Below, in pieces: positions 16,320-24,701 of a stretch of DNA of 64,000 nt (positions are counted from its first letter, which is position 1; every line of letters begins with the position of its first letter). The stretch lies in the NCBI RefSeq assembly GCF_030816505.1, contig NZ_JAUSYB010000001.1, positions 744,001 to 808,000 on the forward strand, written 5' to 3'. The notes beneath the pieces were generated by a model that saw only the letters and a list, made by a program, of their open reading frames with translations, was not told the DNA's origin and ran no database searches. The stretch is from Microbacterium sp. W4I20. GTDB lineage: Bacteria; Actinomycetota; Actinomycetes; Actinomycetales; Microbacteriaceae. A program made the position numbers and the translations under genes.

Positions 16320-17546
16320 TCAGGCTCCCTTCCGGCTCAGTCCGAACGCCGCTCCGGCGGGTGCCGGAGTGTCTTCGTAGGGCGAATCCCCGGTCAGGTT
16401 GTCGCCGCGGTTGGCGCCGGGTCGCGCCTGACGCGTGGGTCCGTCGCCGAACTCCGCCTTCACGCGAGCGGCGTGGGTCGGTGCGTCCGGAACGGATGCC
16501 GGGCGCCCCTGTGCCAGCTCCTTGCGGAGCACGGGCACGACCTCCGCGCCGAGGATGTCGAGCTGCTCGAGCACGATCTTCAGCGGCAGACCGGCGTGGT
16601 CGATGAGGAACAGCTGGCGCTGATAGTCGCCGTAGTGCTCGCGCATCGCGGCGTACCGGTCGATGATCTGCTGCGGCGATCCGACGGTGAGCGGGGTCAT
16701 CTCGGTGAAGTCCTCCATGCTCGGACCGTGGCCGTAGACGGGCGCGTTGTCGAAGTACGGGCGGAACTGGTTCGCCGCGTCCTGCGAGTTCGCGGCCATG
16801 AACACCTGGCCGCCGAGACCGACGATCGCCTGCTCGGGCGTGCCGTGTCCGTAGTGCGCGTAGCGCTGGCGGTAGAGCTCGATGAGCCGCTGGTAGTGCT
16901 CCTTCGGCCAGAAGATGTTGTTGGCGAAGAAGCCGTCGCCGTAGTACGCGGCCTGCTCCGCGATCTCGGGCGTGCGGATCGAGCCATGCCAGACGAAGGG
17001 CGCGATGCCGTCGAGGGGCCGCGGTGTCGAGGTGAAGCCCTGCAGCGGAGTGCGGAACTTGCCCTCCCAGTCCACGACGTCTTCCCGCCACAGCTTGTGC
17101 AGGAGTGCGTAGTTCTCGATCGCGAGCGGCAGACCCTGGCGGATGTCCTGTCCGAACCACGGGTACACCGGTCCGGTGTTGCCGCGACCGAGCATGAGGT
17201 CCATGCGGCCGTCGGACACGTGCTGCAGCATCGCGTACTCCTCGGCGATGCGCACGGGATCGTTCGTCGTGATCAACGTGGTGGACGTGGACACGATGAG
17301 GCGCTCGGTCTGCGCGGCCAGGGCGGCCAGGAAGGTGCTGGGGCTGGAGGACCAGAACGGCGGGTTGTGGTGCTCGCCGATGGCGAAGACGTCGAGACCG
17401 ACCTCTTCCGCGTGCTTGGCGATGGTCAGCGTCGCCTTGATCCGCTCCTGCTCGCTGGGTGTGACGCCCGTGGTGGGGTCGCGGGTGATGTCGCTGACCG
17501 ACATGATGCCGAACTGCATCGCCTGCGCGCCTGACTGCTCGCTCAT
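16320..17546 (-). CDS. LLM class flavin-dependent oxidoreductase, CE1758-like
   Basis: The 408-residue bacterial-luciferase-like TIM barrel contains MQFGIMSVSDITRDP, HAEEVGLDVFAIGEHHNPPF, TSTTLITTNDPVRIAEEYAMLQHVSDGRMDLMLGRGN and PFVWHGSIRTPEIAEQAAYYGDGFF. It should use FMNH2 from the adjacent reductase and O2 to oxidise an unknown substrate. ATG at 17546 is supported by GGAG 6 nt ahead; an upstream in-frame ATG would add 12 unlikely residues. Palindromes in the promoter suggest regulation by a small-ligand repressor. Confidence 0.92.
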   Translation of the reverse strand: MSEQSGAQAMQFGIMSVSDITRDPTTGVTPSEQERIKATLTIAKHAEEVGLDVFAIGEHHNPPFWSSSPSTFLAALAAQTERLIVSTSTTLITTNDPVRIAEEYAMLQHVSDGRMDLMLGRGNTGPVYPWFGQDIRQGLPLAIENYALLHKLWREDVVDWEGKFRTPLQGFTSTPRPLDGIAPFVWHGSIRTPEIAEQAAYYGDGFFANNIFWPKEHYQRLIELYRQRYAHYGHGTPEQAIVGLGGQVFMAANSQDAANQFRPYFDNAPVYGHGPSMEDFTEMTPLTVGSPQQIIDRYAAMREHYGDYQRQLFLIDHAGLPLKIVLEQLDILGAEVVPVLRKELAQGRPASVPDAPTHAARVKAEFGDGPTRQARPGANRGDNLTGDSPYEDTPAPAGAAFGLSRKGA

Positions 17547-17590
17547 GATTGCTCCATGCTCTCCGAATCGGATGCTCCGCATCCTTTTCT

Positions 17591-17615
17591 ATTCATTTGA
17601 ATGTATATGAGTCAA
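17591..17615 (-). promoter_or_regulatory. candidate promoter and operator of the LLM/FMN-reductase pair
   Basis: On the minus strand TTGACT (17610-17615) precedes the inverted repeat ATTCAAATGAAT (17591-17602). The short A/T-rich palindrome lies where a MarR- or TetR-type repressor would block RNA polymerase. Two more perfect palindromes, AACGCGTT (17614-17621) and GTTGCCGGCAAC (17619-17630), sit just upstream. Confidence 0.45.
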
Positions 17616-17644
17616 CGCGTTGCCGGCAACTTTATTCCCGACGG

Positions 17645-17650
17645 TAGCCT
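17645..17650 (+). promoter_or_regulatory. -10 element (TAGCCT) of leaderless acyltransferase gene
   Basis: TAGCCT plus CGAAGG leads directly to the ATG at 17657. Confidence 0.55.
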
Positions 17651-17656
17651 CGAAGG

Positions 17657-18787
17657 ATGAGCGACGCAGCAGCGGCCCCGACGGACCCCGCGACCGGGAC
17701 CACCACCCGGCCGCGGCGGCGTGTCCCCTTCTGGGACAACGCCCGCTACGCCTGCATCGTCCTGGTCGTGCTCGGGCACGCCATCCAGCGGCTCAGCTAC
17801 GACTCCGACATCGCGTTGGCGTTCTATCTCGCGCTGTACGCCTTCCACATGCCCGCCTTCGCCATCATCTCGGGCTACTTCTCCAAGTCCGGATCGCCGA
17901 CCAAGACCCAGATGGCCAGGGTCATCACCGACATCCTGGTGCCCTACGTCATCTTCGAGGTGCTCTGGACGCTCACGAAGTGGCTCGTCGAGGGCCAGGC
18001 GAGTCCGAACATCACCAAGCCCTCGTGGACCCTGTGGTTCCTGCTCGCCCTGGGGATCTTCCGCCTGATCGTCCCCTACCTCGCGCTGCTCCGCTGGCCG
18101 CTGCTCTGGACGGTCGTGATCTCGATCGGCGTGGGATACCTCCCCAACGTCGACAGCACGTTCTCGCTCTCACGCACCCTCGGTCTCCTGCCGTTCTTCG
18201 CGCTGGGATGGTGGCTCCGCGATCGGGACATCGTCGCCACGTTCCGTCTGCTCGACTTCCGCCCGTGGTGGGTGCGCGGCTCAGCCCTCGCCGTGCTCGC
18301 CGCCGCCGGCTGGGCGGCCTGGCACTGGCTTCCGGTGTGGCAGACGATCGACCTGCGCCGCTGGCTCTTCTACGAGGACTCGTACGCCGACCTCGGTGGT
18401 GAGGAGTGGTGGGCCGGTGCACTCCGCTTCGCGCTCATGCTGCTCGCGGTCGTGCTGTGCGCTGCTTTCTTCGCCCTGATCCCCCGCTCGACCTACTGGT
18501 GGACCCACTTCGGCCAGTACACGATGTACGTCTTCCTGCTGCACTCGTTCGTGCTCTATCCGTTCCGCGAGTCGGGTGCGCTCCGCGACCTGGAGCCGAC
18601 GTGGCTCTGGTTGCCGCTGGTGACCGCGCTGTCCGTGGTGCTCGCGCTCGCCCTGGCCACCAAACCTGTGCGCCGGGTGTTCCGCCCGCTCATCGAACCA
18701 CGGCCGAAGTGGCTGTTCGCCGACCCCGAGCTCGCGGCGCGCAAGGGCCGCAGGAACGACCCGACCGGCTCGCGCCGACCGCGATAG
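17657..18787 (+). CDS. acyltransferase family (Acyltransferase_3) membrane protein
   Basis: The 376-residue integral membrane protein has about ten hydrophobic helices. Its N-terminal pattern WDNARYACIVLVVLGHAIQRL matches the family's D/R..K..LxxLVVxGH signature with the catalytic His, and ISGYFSKSG follows as in OpgC/YiaH-type acyltransferases. The family O-acylates surface sugars or lipids. A leaderless -10 lies 6 nt before ATG. The stop TAG is itself part of the next gene's -10 element. Substrate unknown. Confidence 0.88.
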   Translation: MSDAAAAPTDPATGTTTRPRRRVPFWDNARYACIVLVVLGHAIQRLSYDSDIALAFYLALYAFHMPAFAIISGYFSKSGSPTKTQMARVITDILVPYVIFEVLWTLTKWLVEGQASPNITKPSWTLWFLLALGIFRLIVPYLALLRWPLLWTVVISIGVGYLPNVDSTFSLSRTLGLLPFFALGWWLRDRDIVATFRLLDFRPWWVRGSALAVLAAAGWAAWHWLPVWQTIDLRRWLFYEDSYADLGGEEWWAGALRFALMLLAVVLCAAFFALIPRSTYWWTHFGQYTMYVFLLHSFVLYPFRESGALRDLEPTWLWLPLVTALSVVLALALATKPVRRVFRPLIEPRPKWLFADPELAARKGRRNDPTGSRRPR

Positions 18788-18790
18788 CCT
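18785..18790 (+). promoter_or_regulatory. -10 element (TAGCCT) of leaderless serine hydrolase gene
   Basis: TAGCCT overlaps the acyltransferase stop codon and is followed by GATCGG and ATG at 18797. Confidence 0.5.
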
Positions 18791-18796
18791 GATCGG

Positions 18797-19660
18797 ATGA
18801 CCCGAGCGCTGACCGTCCGCGACCGTATCGTGGCCGAGGTCGCGGCCACGCAGTTCCGGGCTCACGGCCTGCACGTCCTGATCGGCGACGACACGGCCGA
18901 GCACCGCTGGACGGCCGACGTGCGCGAGGACATCCACTCGGTCGCGAAGGCCGTCTGCGTCCTCGCCGCGGGTATCGCCGCCGACGAAGGCCGCGCGGAC
19001 CTCGACACCCCCGTATCGACCTCCCTGACGGGCGTCGAGCTGGGGGCAGGCGTCGAGCACGTCACCCTCCGCCACCTGCTGTCGATGTCGAGCGGGATCG
19101 ATCTTCCCTGGTCGGAGACCATGATGACCGACTGGCCGGATCTGTCGCTCGAGTTCCTCGGCCGCCCGACTCACGGCCGAACCTTCCAATACTCGAACGC
19201 CAGCACCTACACCGCGATGCGCGTGCTCTCCGAGCGCGTCGGCGACGTGCTCGAGTATCTCCGCCCGCGTCTGTTCACGCCGCTCGGCATCGAAGACCCG
19301 GTCTGGGAGCGCTGCCCGAACGGGCGGATCGTCGCCGGTGGCGGTCTCGCGCTCCGCACGGAGGAGCTGGCGCGCGTCGGCCGCCTCATCCGGGACCGCG
19401 GCCGGTGGCGCGACGAGACGATCGTGTCGGCCGGCTGGATCGACGCGATGCACAGCGACTGGGTCGTCAGCGGCGAGAGCCCCGGGTACGAACGCTACGC
19501 CCTCGCCGGGTGGGACGGACCGGGTCGCGCCTGGCGGCTGCACGGCGCCCACGGACAACTCGTGATCTTCGCAGGCGACGCCGTCGTGACGATCACCGCG
19601 GACGACCACGGCGGCGCGGATGCGATCGCGTCCTTCGTCGCGGACGCGCTCGACGACTGA
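18797..19660 (+). CDS. serine hydrolase, beta-lactamase/class C-like
   Basis: The 287-residue protein has the catalytic SxxK (Ser48-Val-Ala-Lys51 in DIHSVAKAVCVLAAG) and the YxN element (FQYSNASTYTAMRVL). Context such as LRHLLSMSSGIDLPW and GGGLALRTEELARVGRLI is typical of the penicillin-binding-protein-like esterase family. No signal peptide is visible. Substrate unknown. It abuts efeB tail to tail with no gap, so neither gene has room for its own terminator. Confidence 0.9.
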   Translation: MTRALTVRDRIVAEVAATQFRAHGLHVLIGDDTAEHRWTADVREDIHSVAKAVCVLAAGIAADEGRADLDTPVSTSLTGVELGAGVEHVTLRHLLSMSSGIDLPWSETMMTDWPDLSLEFLGRPTHGRTFQYSNASTYTAMRVLSERVGDVLEYLRPRLFTPLGIEDPVWERCPNGRIVAGGGLALRTEELARVGRLIRDRGRWRDETIVSAGWIDAMHSDWVVSGESPGYERYALAGWDGPGRAWRLHGAHGQLVIFAGDAVVTITADDHGGADAIASFVADALDD

Positions 19661-20977
19661 TCAGGCGAACAGCTCGGCCCCGATGTACGACCCGGGTGTC
19701 GCTCCCGCCGGTACCGCCCAGATCCCCGATCCGACGTGCCGGATGTACTCGTTCAGACGGTCTGTCGACAGGCGCCTCTGCAGAGTGATGAACTGCTCGG
19801 GATCACGCTGGTAGGACAGGAAGAACAGCCCTGCGTCCAGGCGTCCGAGGTCGTTGTTGCCATCGACGTAGTTGTAGCCGCGTCGGAGGATGCGGATACC
19901 GTCGTTCTGGTCGGGATGCGCCAGTCTGACGTGCGCATTCGCATCGATCGCCGCGCCCGAGAAGTCGGGGGCTGTGGACTCCGAGCCGCCGGACAGCGGC
20001 GCCCCCTCGCCCTTGTCACGCCCGACGATGGTGTCCTGCTCGGACAGCCGCACCCGGTCCCACGTCTCGATCAGCATCGCGATCTTCCGGGCGACGAGGT
20101 ACGAGCCGCCCGCCATCCAAGCCGGCTCATCGGAGGCCCCCACCCAGACGTGCTTCTCGAGCGCCTCGGCGTCGTCGGAGAGGATGTTCGCCGTACCGTC
20201 CTTGAACCCGAACAGGTTGCGCGGCGTCGCCTGCGCGGCCGTGGTGCGCGAGGTCTTGCCGAAGCCGAGCTGCGACCAGCGCAGTCGCGCACGGCCGAAC
20301 GCGATGCGGCTCAGGTTGCGGATCGCGTGGACCGCGACCTGCGGATCGTCGGCGCAGGCCTGGATGCAGAGGTCGCCGTGCGAGGTCTGCGGATCGAGAT
20401 CGTCGCCGAGGAAGGCCGGGAGCCGCTCCAGACCCGGCGGACGCCGCGCAGCGATGCCGTAGCGGTCGCCGTCCTCGTTCTCGAACAGTCCTGGTCCGAA
20501 GCCGAAGGTGATCGTGAGGCCGGAGGCCGGCAGCCCCTGCGCCTCCCCCGTGTCGTCCGGGGGCTCCTCCGCCGAGCCGCCGACGGCGCCCGTCGCGCTC
20601 ACATCGAGCCCCTGGACCATTCGGGACGCCGCGTACGTCCAGTCCTGCAGGAGCGTCATCAGGTCATCGCGATCGGTCCTGGGCATCATGTCGAACGACG
20701 CGAAGTGCAGATGATCCTGCACCGGGGTCGTGATGCCCGCCTGGTGCGCACCGAAGAACTCGTAGGCGACCTTGCTGTCCTCGTTCGCCCCGGCGCGGCC
20801 GATCGCGACGCCGCCGGCGAGGCCGGAGCCGACGCCGACGGCGAGCCCGGCGACACCGCCGCCGATCGCGAGACCCAGCAGGCCTCGCCTGCTCAGACCG
20901 GATGGAGCGGATGCCGCGGCCGGAGCACCGCCCTCGGGCGATTCCTCCGGCGCGGCATCCGCTTCTTGTTCTTTCAC
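19661..20977 (-). CDS. efeB: Dyp-type peroxidase of the Efe iron-uptake system
   Basis: The 438-residue protein carries a Tat signal (SRRGLLGLAIGGGVAGLAVG) and a Dyp-type haem peroxidase domain with FGFKDGTANI (the GxxDG motif with the distal Asp). EfeB is exported folded and oxidises Fe(II) or acts on haem to feed EfeO/EfeU. A Ser/Gly-rich insert is seen (GGSAEEPPDDTGEAQG). It is the third gene of efeU-efeO-efeB, 35 nt after efeO. The GTG start lacks a strong Shine-Dalgarno, and a slightly later start is possible. Confidence 0.94.
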   Translation of the reverse strand: MKEQEADAAPEESPEGGAPAAASAPSGLSRRGLLGLAIGGGVAGLAVGVGSGLAGGVAIGRAGANEDSKVAYEFFGAHQAGITTPVQDHLHFASFDMMPRTDRDDLMTLLQDWTYAASRMVQGLDVSATGAVGGSAEEPPDDTGEAQGLPASGLTITFGFGPGLFENEDGDRYGIAARRPPGLERLPAFLGDDLDPQTSHGDLCIQACADDPQVAVHAIRNLSRIAFGRARLRWSQLGFGKTSRTTAAQATPRNLFGFKDGTANILSDDAEALEKHVWVGASDEPAWMAGGSYLVARKIAMLIETWDRVRLSEQDTIVGRDKGEGAPLSGGSESTAPDFSGAAIDANAHVRLAHPDQNDGIRILRRGYNYVDGNNDLGRLDAGLFFLSYQRDPEQFITLQRRLSTDRLNEYIRHVGSGIWAVPAGATPGSYIGAELFA

Positions 20978-21012
20978 GTGCGTGATCGTATCTCGTCAGC
21001 CGATGAGGCTTC

Positions 21013-22245
21013 TCACTCGAGCACGGTGCCGGTGAGCTGTGAGAGCGGCTCAGCGAGGGCGTTGATGAGGTCGGTGAACTCGCGCTTGTCCTCATCGGTG
21101 AGCTGCGAGTAGCCGACGAAGCCGTCGGTCAGCGAGCCGTGTGCAGCGAGCGATTCCTCGAGCGCCGCGTAGCCGGCTTCGATCTCGGTCACGAGCGTCT
21201 TCCCGTCTTCGCCCTGCGCCTGGGCGAAATCCTGCACGAGCGAGAACGCCATCTTCGAGCCCTCGACGTTCGCGGCGAAGTCGTAGAGGTCGGTCCCCGA
21301 CCACCAGTCCTCCTCGCCGGAGATCTTGCCGGTCGCGACCTCATCGAGCAGCGCGATGGCGCCGTTCGAGATGCCGCCGATTCCCTGGTCCTCCAACGAC
21401 GTCGTGAAGTCGTCCGAGTGCACGTAGTCGTAGAGCTCCTGCACATCGGCCAGCAGCAGATCGCCGAAGTCCGCCCGCTCCTGAGGCGTCGACGGCGCCC
21501 AGTCCTGACGGGCCGGGGTCTCGCCGTCTGCGTTCAGCGCGTCGGCCGCCGGAACCCACAGGTCCTTCTCGATGCGGTGGAAGCCGGTCCAGTCCAGGCC
21601 CTCAGCAACGGCGTCGACCTCGCGGTAGTCGATGCGGGGATCGAGGTCTCCCAGCGCCTCGGCGACCGGTTCGATCCGCTCGTAGTAGGCGCGCGTGAGG
21701 GGGAACAGCTCCCGCGCCTTCTCGTCGTCGCCCGACTCGTAGGCCGCGACGAACTCCTCGACGGCCGGGACGAGCTGACCGACCTGGTCCTTCACGAATG
21801 CGGCGTAGAGGTCGACGGCCTTCTGCTTCTGCTCGGCGTCGGGGCCTTCGACCGCGACGCGGTCGCCGGTGACGGTGAAGGCCGCCTTGCCGACTCCCTC
21901 GCCGATCATGCCCGGCTTGCAAAGGGTGAAGTAGTCGCCCGGCTGGGCGACGACGGTGAGGGTGCGAGATGCCGCGGGTGCGATGTTCTCCACCTCGCCG
22001 ACGATGCGCAGACCGTCCTCGGCGAGGAGGTAGAACTCCGACACCTGGTCGGTGTCGTTGGAGACCTGGAACGTGAGGGTGCCGCTCTTCGCGGTGGTCT
22101 GCGACACGGCGCAGTCGCTGTCGGTGGACGAGACGTCGAAGGCATCGGCCGCGGCGACGTCGCTCTTGGCGACGCAGCCGCTGAGGACGAGGGCGGCGGC
22201 GCCGGTCGCGGCGAGTGCCGCGAGAACCCGGAGGGAGGTGGTCAT
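21013..22245 (-). CDS. efeO: iron uptake lipoprotein EfeO
   Basis: The 410-residue protein has a lipoprotein signal ending LVLSGC (Cys24), an N-terminal cupredoxin-like domain (TLTFQVSNDTDQVSEFYLL, PGDYFTLCKPGM) and a C-terminal M75-type domain with the HxxE metal motif in GFHRIEKDLW. EfeO binds iron outside the membrane and hands it to EfeU. ATG at 22245 overlaps the efeU stop (ATGA), so the genes are coupled. In-frame sequence upstream has no family similarity. Confidence 0.95.
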   Translation of the reverse strand: MTTSLRVLAALAATGAAALVLSGCVAKSDVAAADAFDVSSTDSDCAVSQTTAKSGTLTFQVSNDTDQVSEFYLLAEDGLRIVGEVENIAPAASRTLTVVAQPGDYFTLCKPGMIGEGVGKAAFTVTGDRVAVEGPDAEQKQKAVDLYAAFVKDQVGQLVPAVEEFVAAYESGDDEKARELFPLTRAYYERIEPVAEALGDLDPRIDYREVDAVAEGLDWTGFHRIEKDLWVPAADALNADGETPARQDWAPSTPQERADFGDLLLADVQELYDYVHSDDFTTSLEDQGIGGISNGAIALLDEVATGKISGEEDWWSGTDLYDFAANVEGSKMAFSLVQDFAQAQGEDGKTLVTEIEAGYAALEESLAAHGSLTDGFVGYSQLTDEDKREFTDLINALAEPLSQLTGTVLE

Positions 22246-23186
22246 GCTGCTCCTTGTTGTGAGAGAGACGGAGTTTCGTCGGCCACAGCGGCCGGTGCCG
22301 GCCGTGCGGCGGGCTGCTTCGCGCGGAGGCCGCGGACGTAGAGGGTGCCGACGATCGAGATGTACAGGGTCCAGGCGATGACCTGGAGCCACGTCATCGC
22401 GGGCATGAACCCGACCGTGGCCTGGAGGATCACGGCCAGCGGTCCACCCGGAGCGACGGTCGAGGAGACATCGAACGCCCAGCCGAACGGGAAACCCGCC
22501 CAGCCGTGGGCGACGCCGCCGGTGACCGCATCGACCGGCGCCGCGGCGGTGAAGGGCCCGGGAAGAGCCCCCGCCTCCTGCAGATCCATGAGCGCGTAGG
22601 CGAGCACGCCCGCGGCGACGACGACGAGGAAACCGCCCGTCCAGGCGAAGAAGCGACGCAGGTCGAGCTTCACCGCACCGCGGGAGAGCAACCATCCGAT
22701 CACGACGGCGACGATGATGCCGAGCAACGCACCGAGCAGGGCGGTCGGTGCCCCATCGAAGTCCTGCACCATCGCCCACAGCAGCAGGGTGGTCTCGACG
22801 CCCTCCCGGGCGACCGACACGAACCCGACGAGGACGAGCGCCCAGACCCCTCCGACCGTGAGTGCGCGCTTCAGGTCGCCCTCGAGCGTCGCCTTCATCG
22901 TGCGTCCGGCCCGCTGCATCCAGAAGATCATCCAGGTCACCATCGCGACCGCCAGCAGAGACAGGCCGCCGCCGAGCAGCTCCTGTGCCTGGAAGGTGAG
23001 GGCGTAGGCGCCGAAGGTGAGCACCGCACCGATGCTCAGGGCGAGGGCGATCGCCAGTCCCACGCCGATCCAGAGCTTCGGCAGCGCATCACGGCGACCC
23101 AGCCGCCGGAGATAGGCGACGAGGATGCCGACGACCAGGGCGGCTTCGAGGCCCTCGCGGAGGCCGATCAGGAAGGTGGGGAGCAC
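22242..23186 (-). CDS. efeU: ferrous/ferric iron permease EfeU (FTR1 family)
   Basis: The 314-residue permease has about seven membrane helices and the two REXXE iron-binding motifs, REGLEAAL (residues 10-14) and AREGVETTL. I place the start at GTG 23186, giving VLPTFLIGLREGLEA as in homologs; an in-frame ATG at 23231 would add 15 residues and overlap the iron box. It is first in efeUOB. A DtxR/IdeR-like site 20 nt upstream suggests repression when iron is sufficient. Confidence 0.95.
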   Translation of the reverse strand: MLPTFLIGLREGLEAALVVGILVAYLRRLGRRDALPKLWIGVGLAIALALSIGAVLTFGAYALTFQAQELLGGGLSLLAVAMVTWMIFWMQRAGRTMKATLEGDLKRALTVGGVWALVLVGFVSVAREGVETTLLLWAMVQDFDGAPTALLGALLGIIVAVVIGWLLSRGAVKLDLRRFFAWTGGFLVVVAAGVLAYALMDLQEAGALPGPFTAAAPVDAVTGGVAHGWAGFPFGWAFDVSSTVAPGGPLAVILQATVGFMPAMTWLQVIAWTLYISIVGTLYVRGLRAKQPAARPAPAAVADETPSLSQQGAA

Positions 23187-23207
23187 GGACGATCTCTCTG
23201 AAAGAAT

Positions 23208-23226
23208 TGAGGTAAGGCATCCCTTA
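23208..23226. promoter_or_regulatory. DtxR/IdeR-like iron box upstream of efeUOB
   Basis: TGAGGTAAGGCATCCCTTA matches the DtxR/IdeR consensus TWAGGTWAGSCTWACCTWA at 16 of 19 positions. It is also embedded in a longer inverted repeat, GGTAAGG/CCTTACC, at 23211-23228. Position before an iron-uptake operon fits an iron-responsive operator. Confidence 0.7.
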
Positions 23227-23328
23227 CCCACGAGACTTTAGCACCGCCGGGCGAAGACGCCGAACCATTGCGTCGCATCGGGAGCGGTAACGCGACGCAA
23301 CACTCGCCCCGACCGCGCGAAGCCGACG

Positions 23329-23334
23329 TAGCCT
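23329..23334 (+). promoter_or_regulatory. -10 element (TAGCCT) of leaderless 2OG-oxygenase gene
   Basis: TAGCCT and CGGTCC lead directly to ATG 23341. Confidence 0.55.
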
Positions 23335-23340
23335 CGGTCC

Positions 23341-24345
23341 ATGGCTGAACTCTCGCTCCCGATCCTCGACTTCTCCCAGCTCGACGAAGGACCCGAAGCT
23401 GCCGCGCGATTCCGCGACGAGCTCCGGGCTGCGACGCACGACGTCGGGTTCTTCTACCTCACCGGCACGGGCATCTCCCCCGAGCTGGAGGCGCGACTCC
23501 ACCAGGCAGCCCTCGACTTCTTCGCGCTGCCCGAGGCCGACAAGCTCGCCATCGAGAACGTCAAAAGCCCGCATTTCCGCGGCTACACCCGCGTCGGCGG
23601 CGAGCGGACGCAGGGCAAGGTCGACTGGCGCGAGCAGATCGACATCGGACCGGAGCGCGAACCGGTCGACGACGGCCCCGCCTTCAACCGCCTCACCGGT
23701 CCCAACCTCTGGCCGGCGGCCCAGCCGGAGCTGCAGGAGGTCGTCACCGAGTGGCACGACACACTGACCGCGATCGCCCGCAAACTGCTGCGCACGTGGG
23801 CGTTGACCCTCGGTGCGGACGAGACCTATTTCGACGAGCCCTTCCGCGACCCGTCCACCCTGATCAAGATCGTGCGCTACCCGGGATCCCACGAGCCCGA
23901 GCCGCAGCAGGGCGTGGGCGCGCACAAGGACTCCGGTGTGCTCACGCTGCTCTGGGTCGAGCCGGGGAAGCGCGGCCTCCAGGTCGAGCGCGACGGCGAA
24001 TGGGTGTCCGCTCCTCCCGTCGACGGCGCCTTCGTCGTCAACATCGGAGAGCTGCTCGAATACGCCACCGGAGGTTATTTGAAAGCAACGAATCATCGGG
24101 TCATCTCGCCCCGCGCACCGGAGGAGCGCATCTCGATCCCGTTCTTCTTCAACCCCGCGCTCGACCAGCAGCTCCCGCTGCTCGAGCTCCCTGCCGACCT
24201 GGCCGCCGAGGCCACGGGCGTCACCGATGATCCGAGCAACCCGATCCACGCCACCTACGGCGAGAACGCCTTGAAGTCCCGCCTGCGCGCGCACCCGGAC
24301 GTGGCGGCGATCCACCACGCCGATCTGCTGGGCACTCCCGCCTGA
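23341..24345 (+). CDS. isopenicillin-N-synthase-like 2-oxoglutarate/Fe(II) oxygenase
   Basis: The 334-residue protein has the N-terminal DIOX_N region (LPILDFSQLDEG..., THDVGFFYLTGTGI) and the C-terminal jelly-roll with the iron triad His195, Asp197 (GAHKDSG) and His252 (ATNHRVISP), then the 2-oxoglutarate RxS motif (Arg263, Ser265). These enzymes hydroxylate or oxidise small molecules. No neighbouring biosynthetic genes identify the substrate. It is transcribed from its own leaderless promoter away from efeU. Confidence 0.92.
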   Translation: MAELSLPILDFSQLDEGPEAAARFRDELRAATHDVGFFYLTGTGISPELEARLHQAALDFFALPEADKLAIENVKSPHFRGYTRVGGERTQGKVDWREQIDIGPEREPVDDGPAFNRLTGPNLWPAAQPELQEVVTEWHDTLTAIARKLLRTWALTLGADETYFDEPFRDPSTLIKIVRYPGSHEPEPQQGVGAHKDSGVLTLLWVEPGKRGLQVERDGEWVSAPPVDGAFVVNIGELLEYATGGYLKATNHRVISPRAPEERISIPFFFNPALDQQLPLLELPADLAAEATGVTDDPSNPIHATYGENALKSRLRAHPDVAAIHHADLLGTPA

Positions 24346-24349
24346 GAGA

Positions 24350-24688
24350 TCAGGGCATCTGCTGCCCGCCGAGCTCGACGATCTCGCGCAGGGCCCGCAG
24401 GTGTCCCGAGAAGGCGCTGAGCCCCGCCTCCGTCGAACGCACCCACGTCCGCGGGCGAGAGCCCAGGTTGCCCTTGCGGCCGGTGACGTAGCCGGCATCC
24501 TGCAGATGCGAGATCGCCTTGCTCAGGGCCGAGTCGCTCGCCTGCAGGATCTCGGCGAGCGTGGCGAAGTCGAGTTCGATCCCCTCGGCGAGCGACGCCA
24601 TCAGGGAGAACCGGATCGGCGTGGAGAAGTTGTCGTCCAGCCGGGTGCGGGGATGGGCTCGCCGAGGTTCGGCGGCACGATCGGTCAT
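24350..24688 (-). CDS. winged-helix transcriptional regulator (MarR/ArsR-like)
   Basis: The 112-residue protein is one winged helix: IRFSLMASLAEGIELDFATLAEILQASDSALSKAISHLQDAGYVTGRKG, then a wing with RTWVRSTEAG. It resembles the short regulators that pair with a membrane protein. It lies 13 nt downstream of such a gene, so the two form an operon, probably autoregulated through the two palindromes at 25610-25649. Ligand unknown. Confidence 0.85.
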   Translation of the reverse strand: MTDRAAEPRRAHPRTRLDDNFSTPIRFSLMASLAEGIELDFATLAEILQASDSALSKAISHLQDAGYVTGRKGNLGSRPRTWVRSTEAGLSAFSGHLRALREIVELGGQQMP

Positions 24689-24701
24689 CGGGAGCAGCCC
24701 A

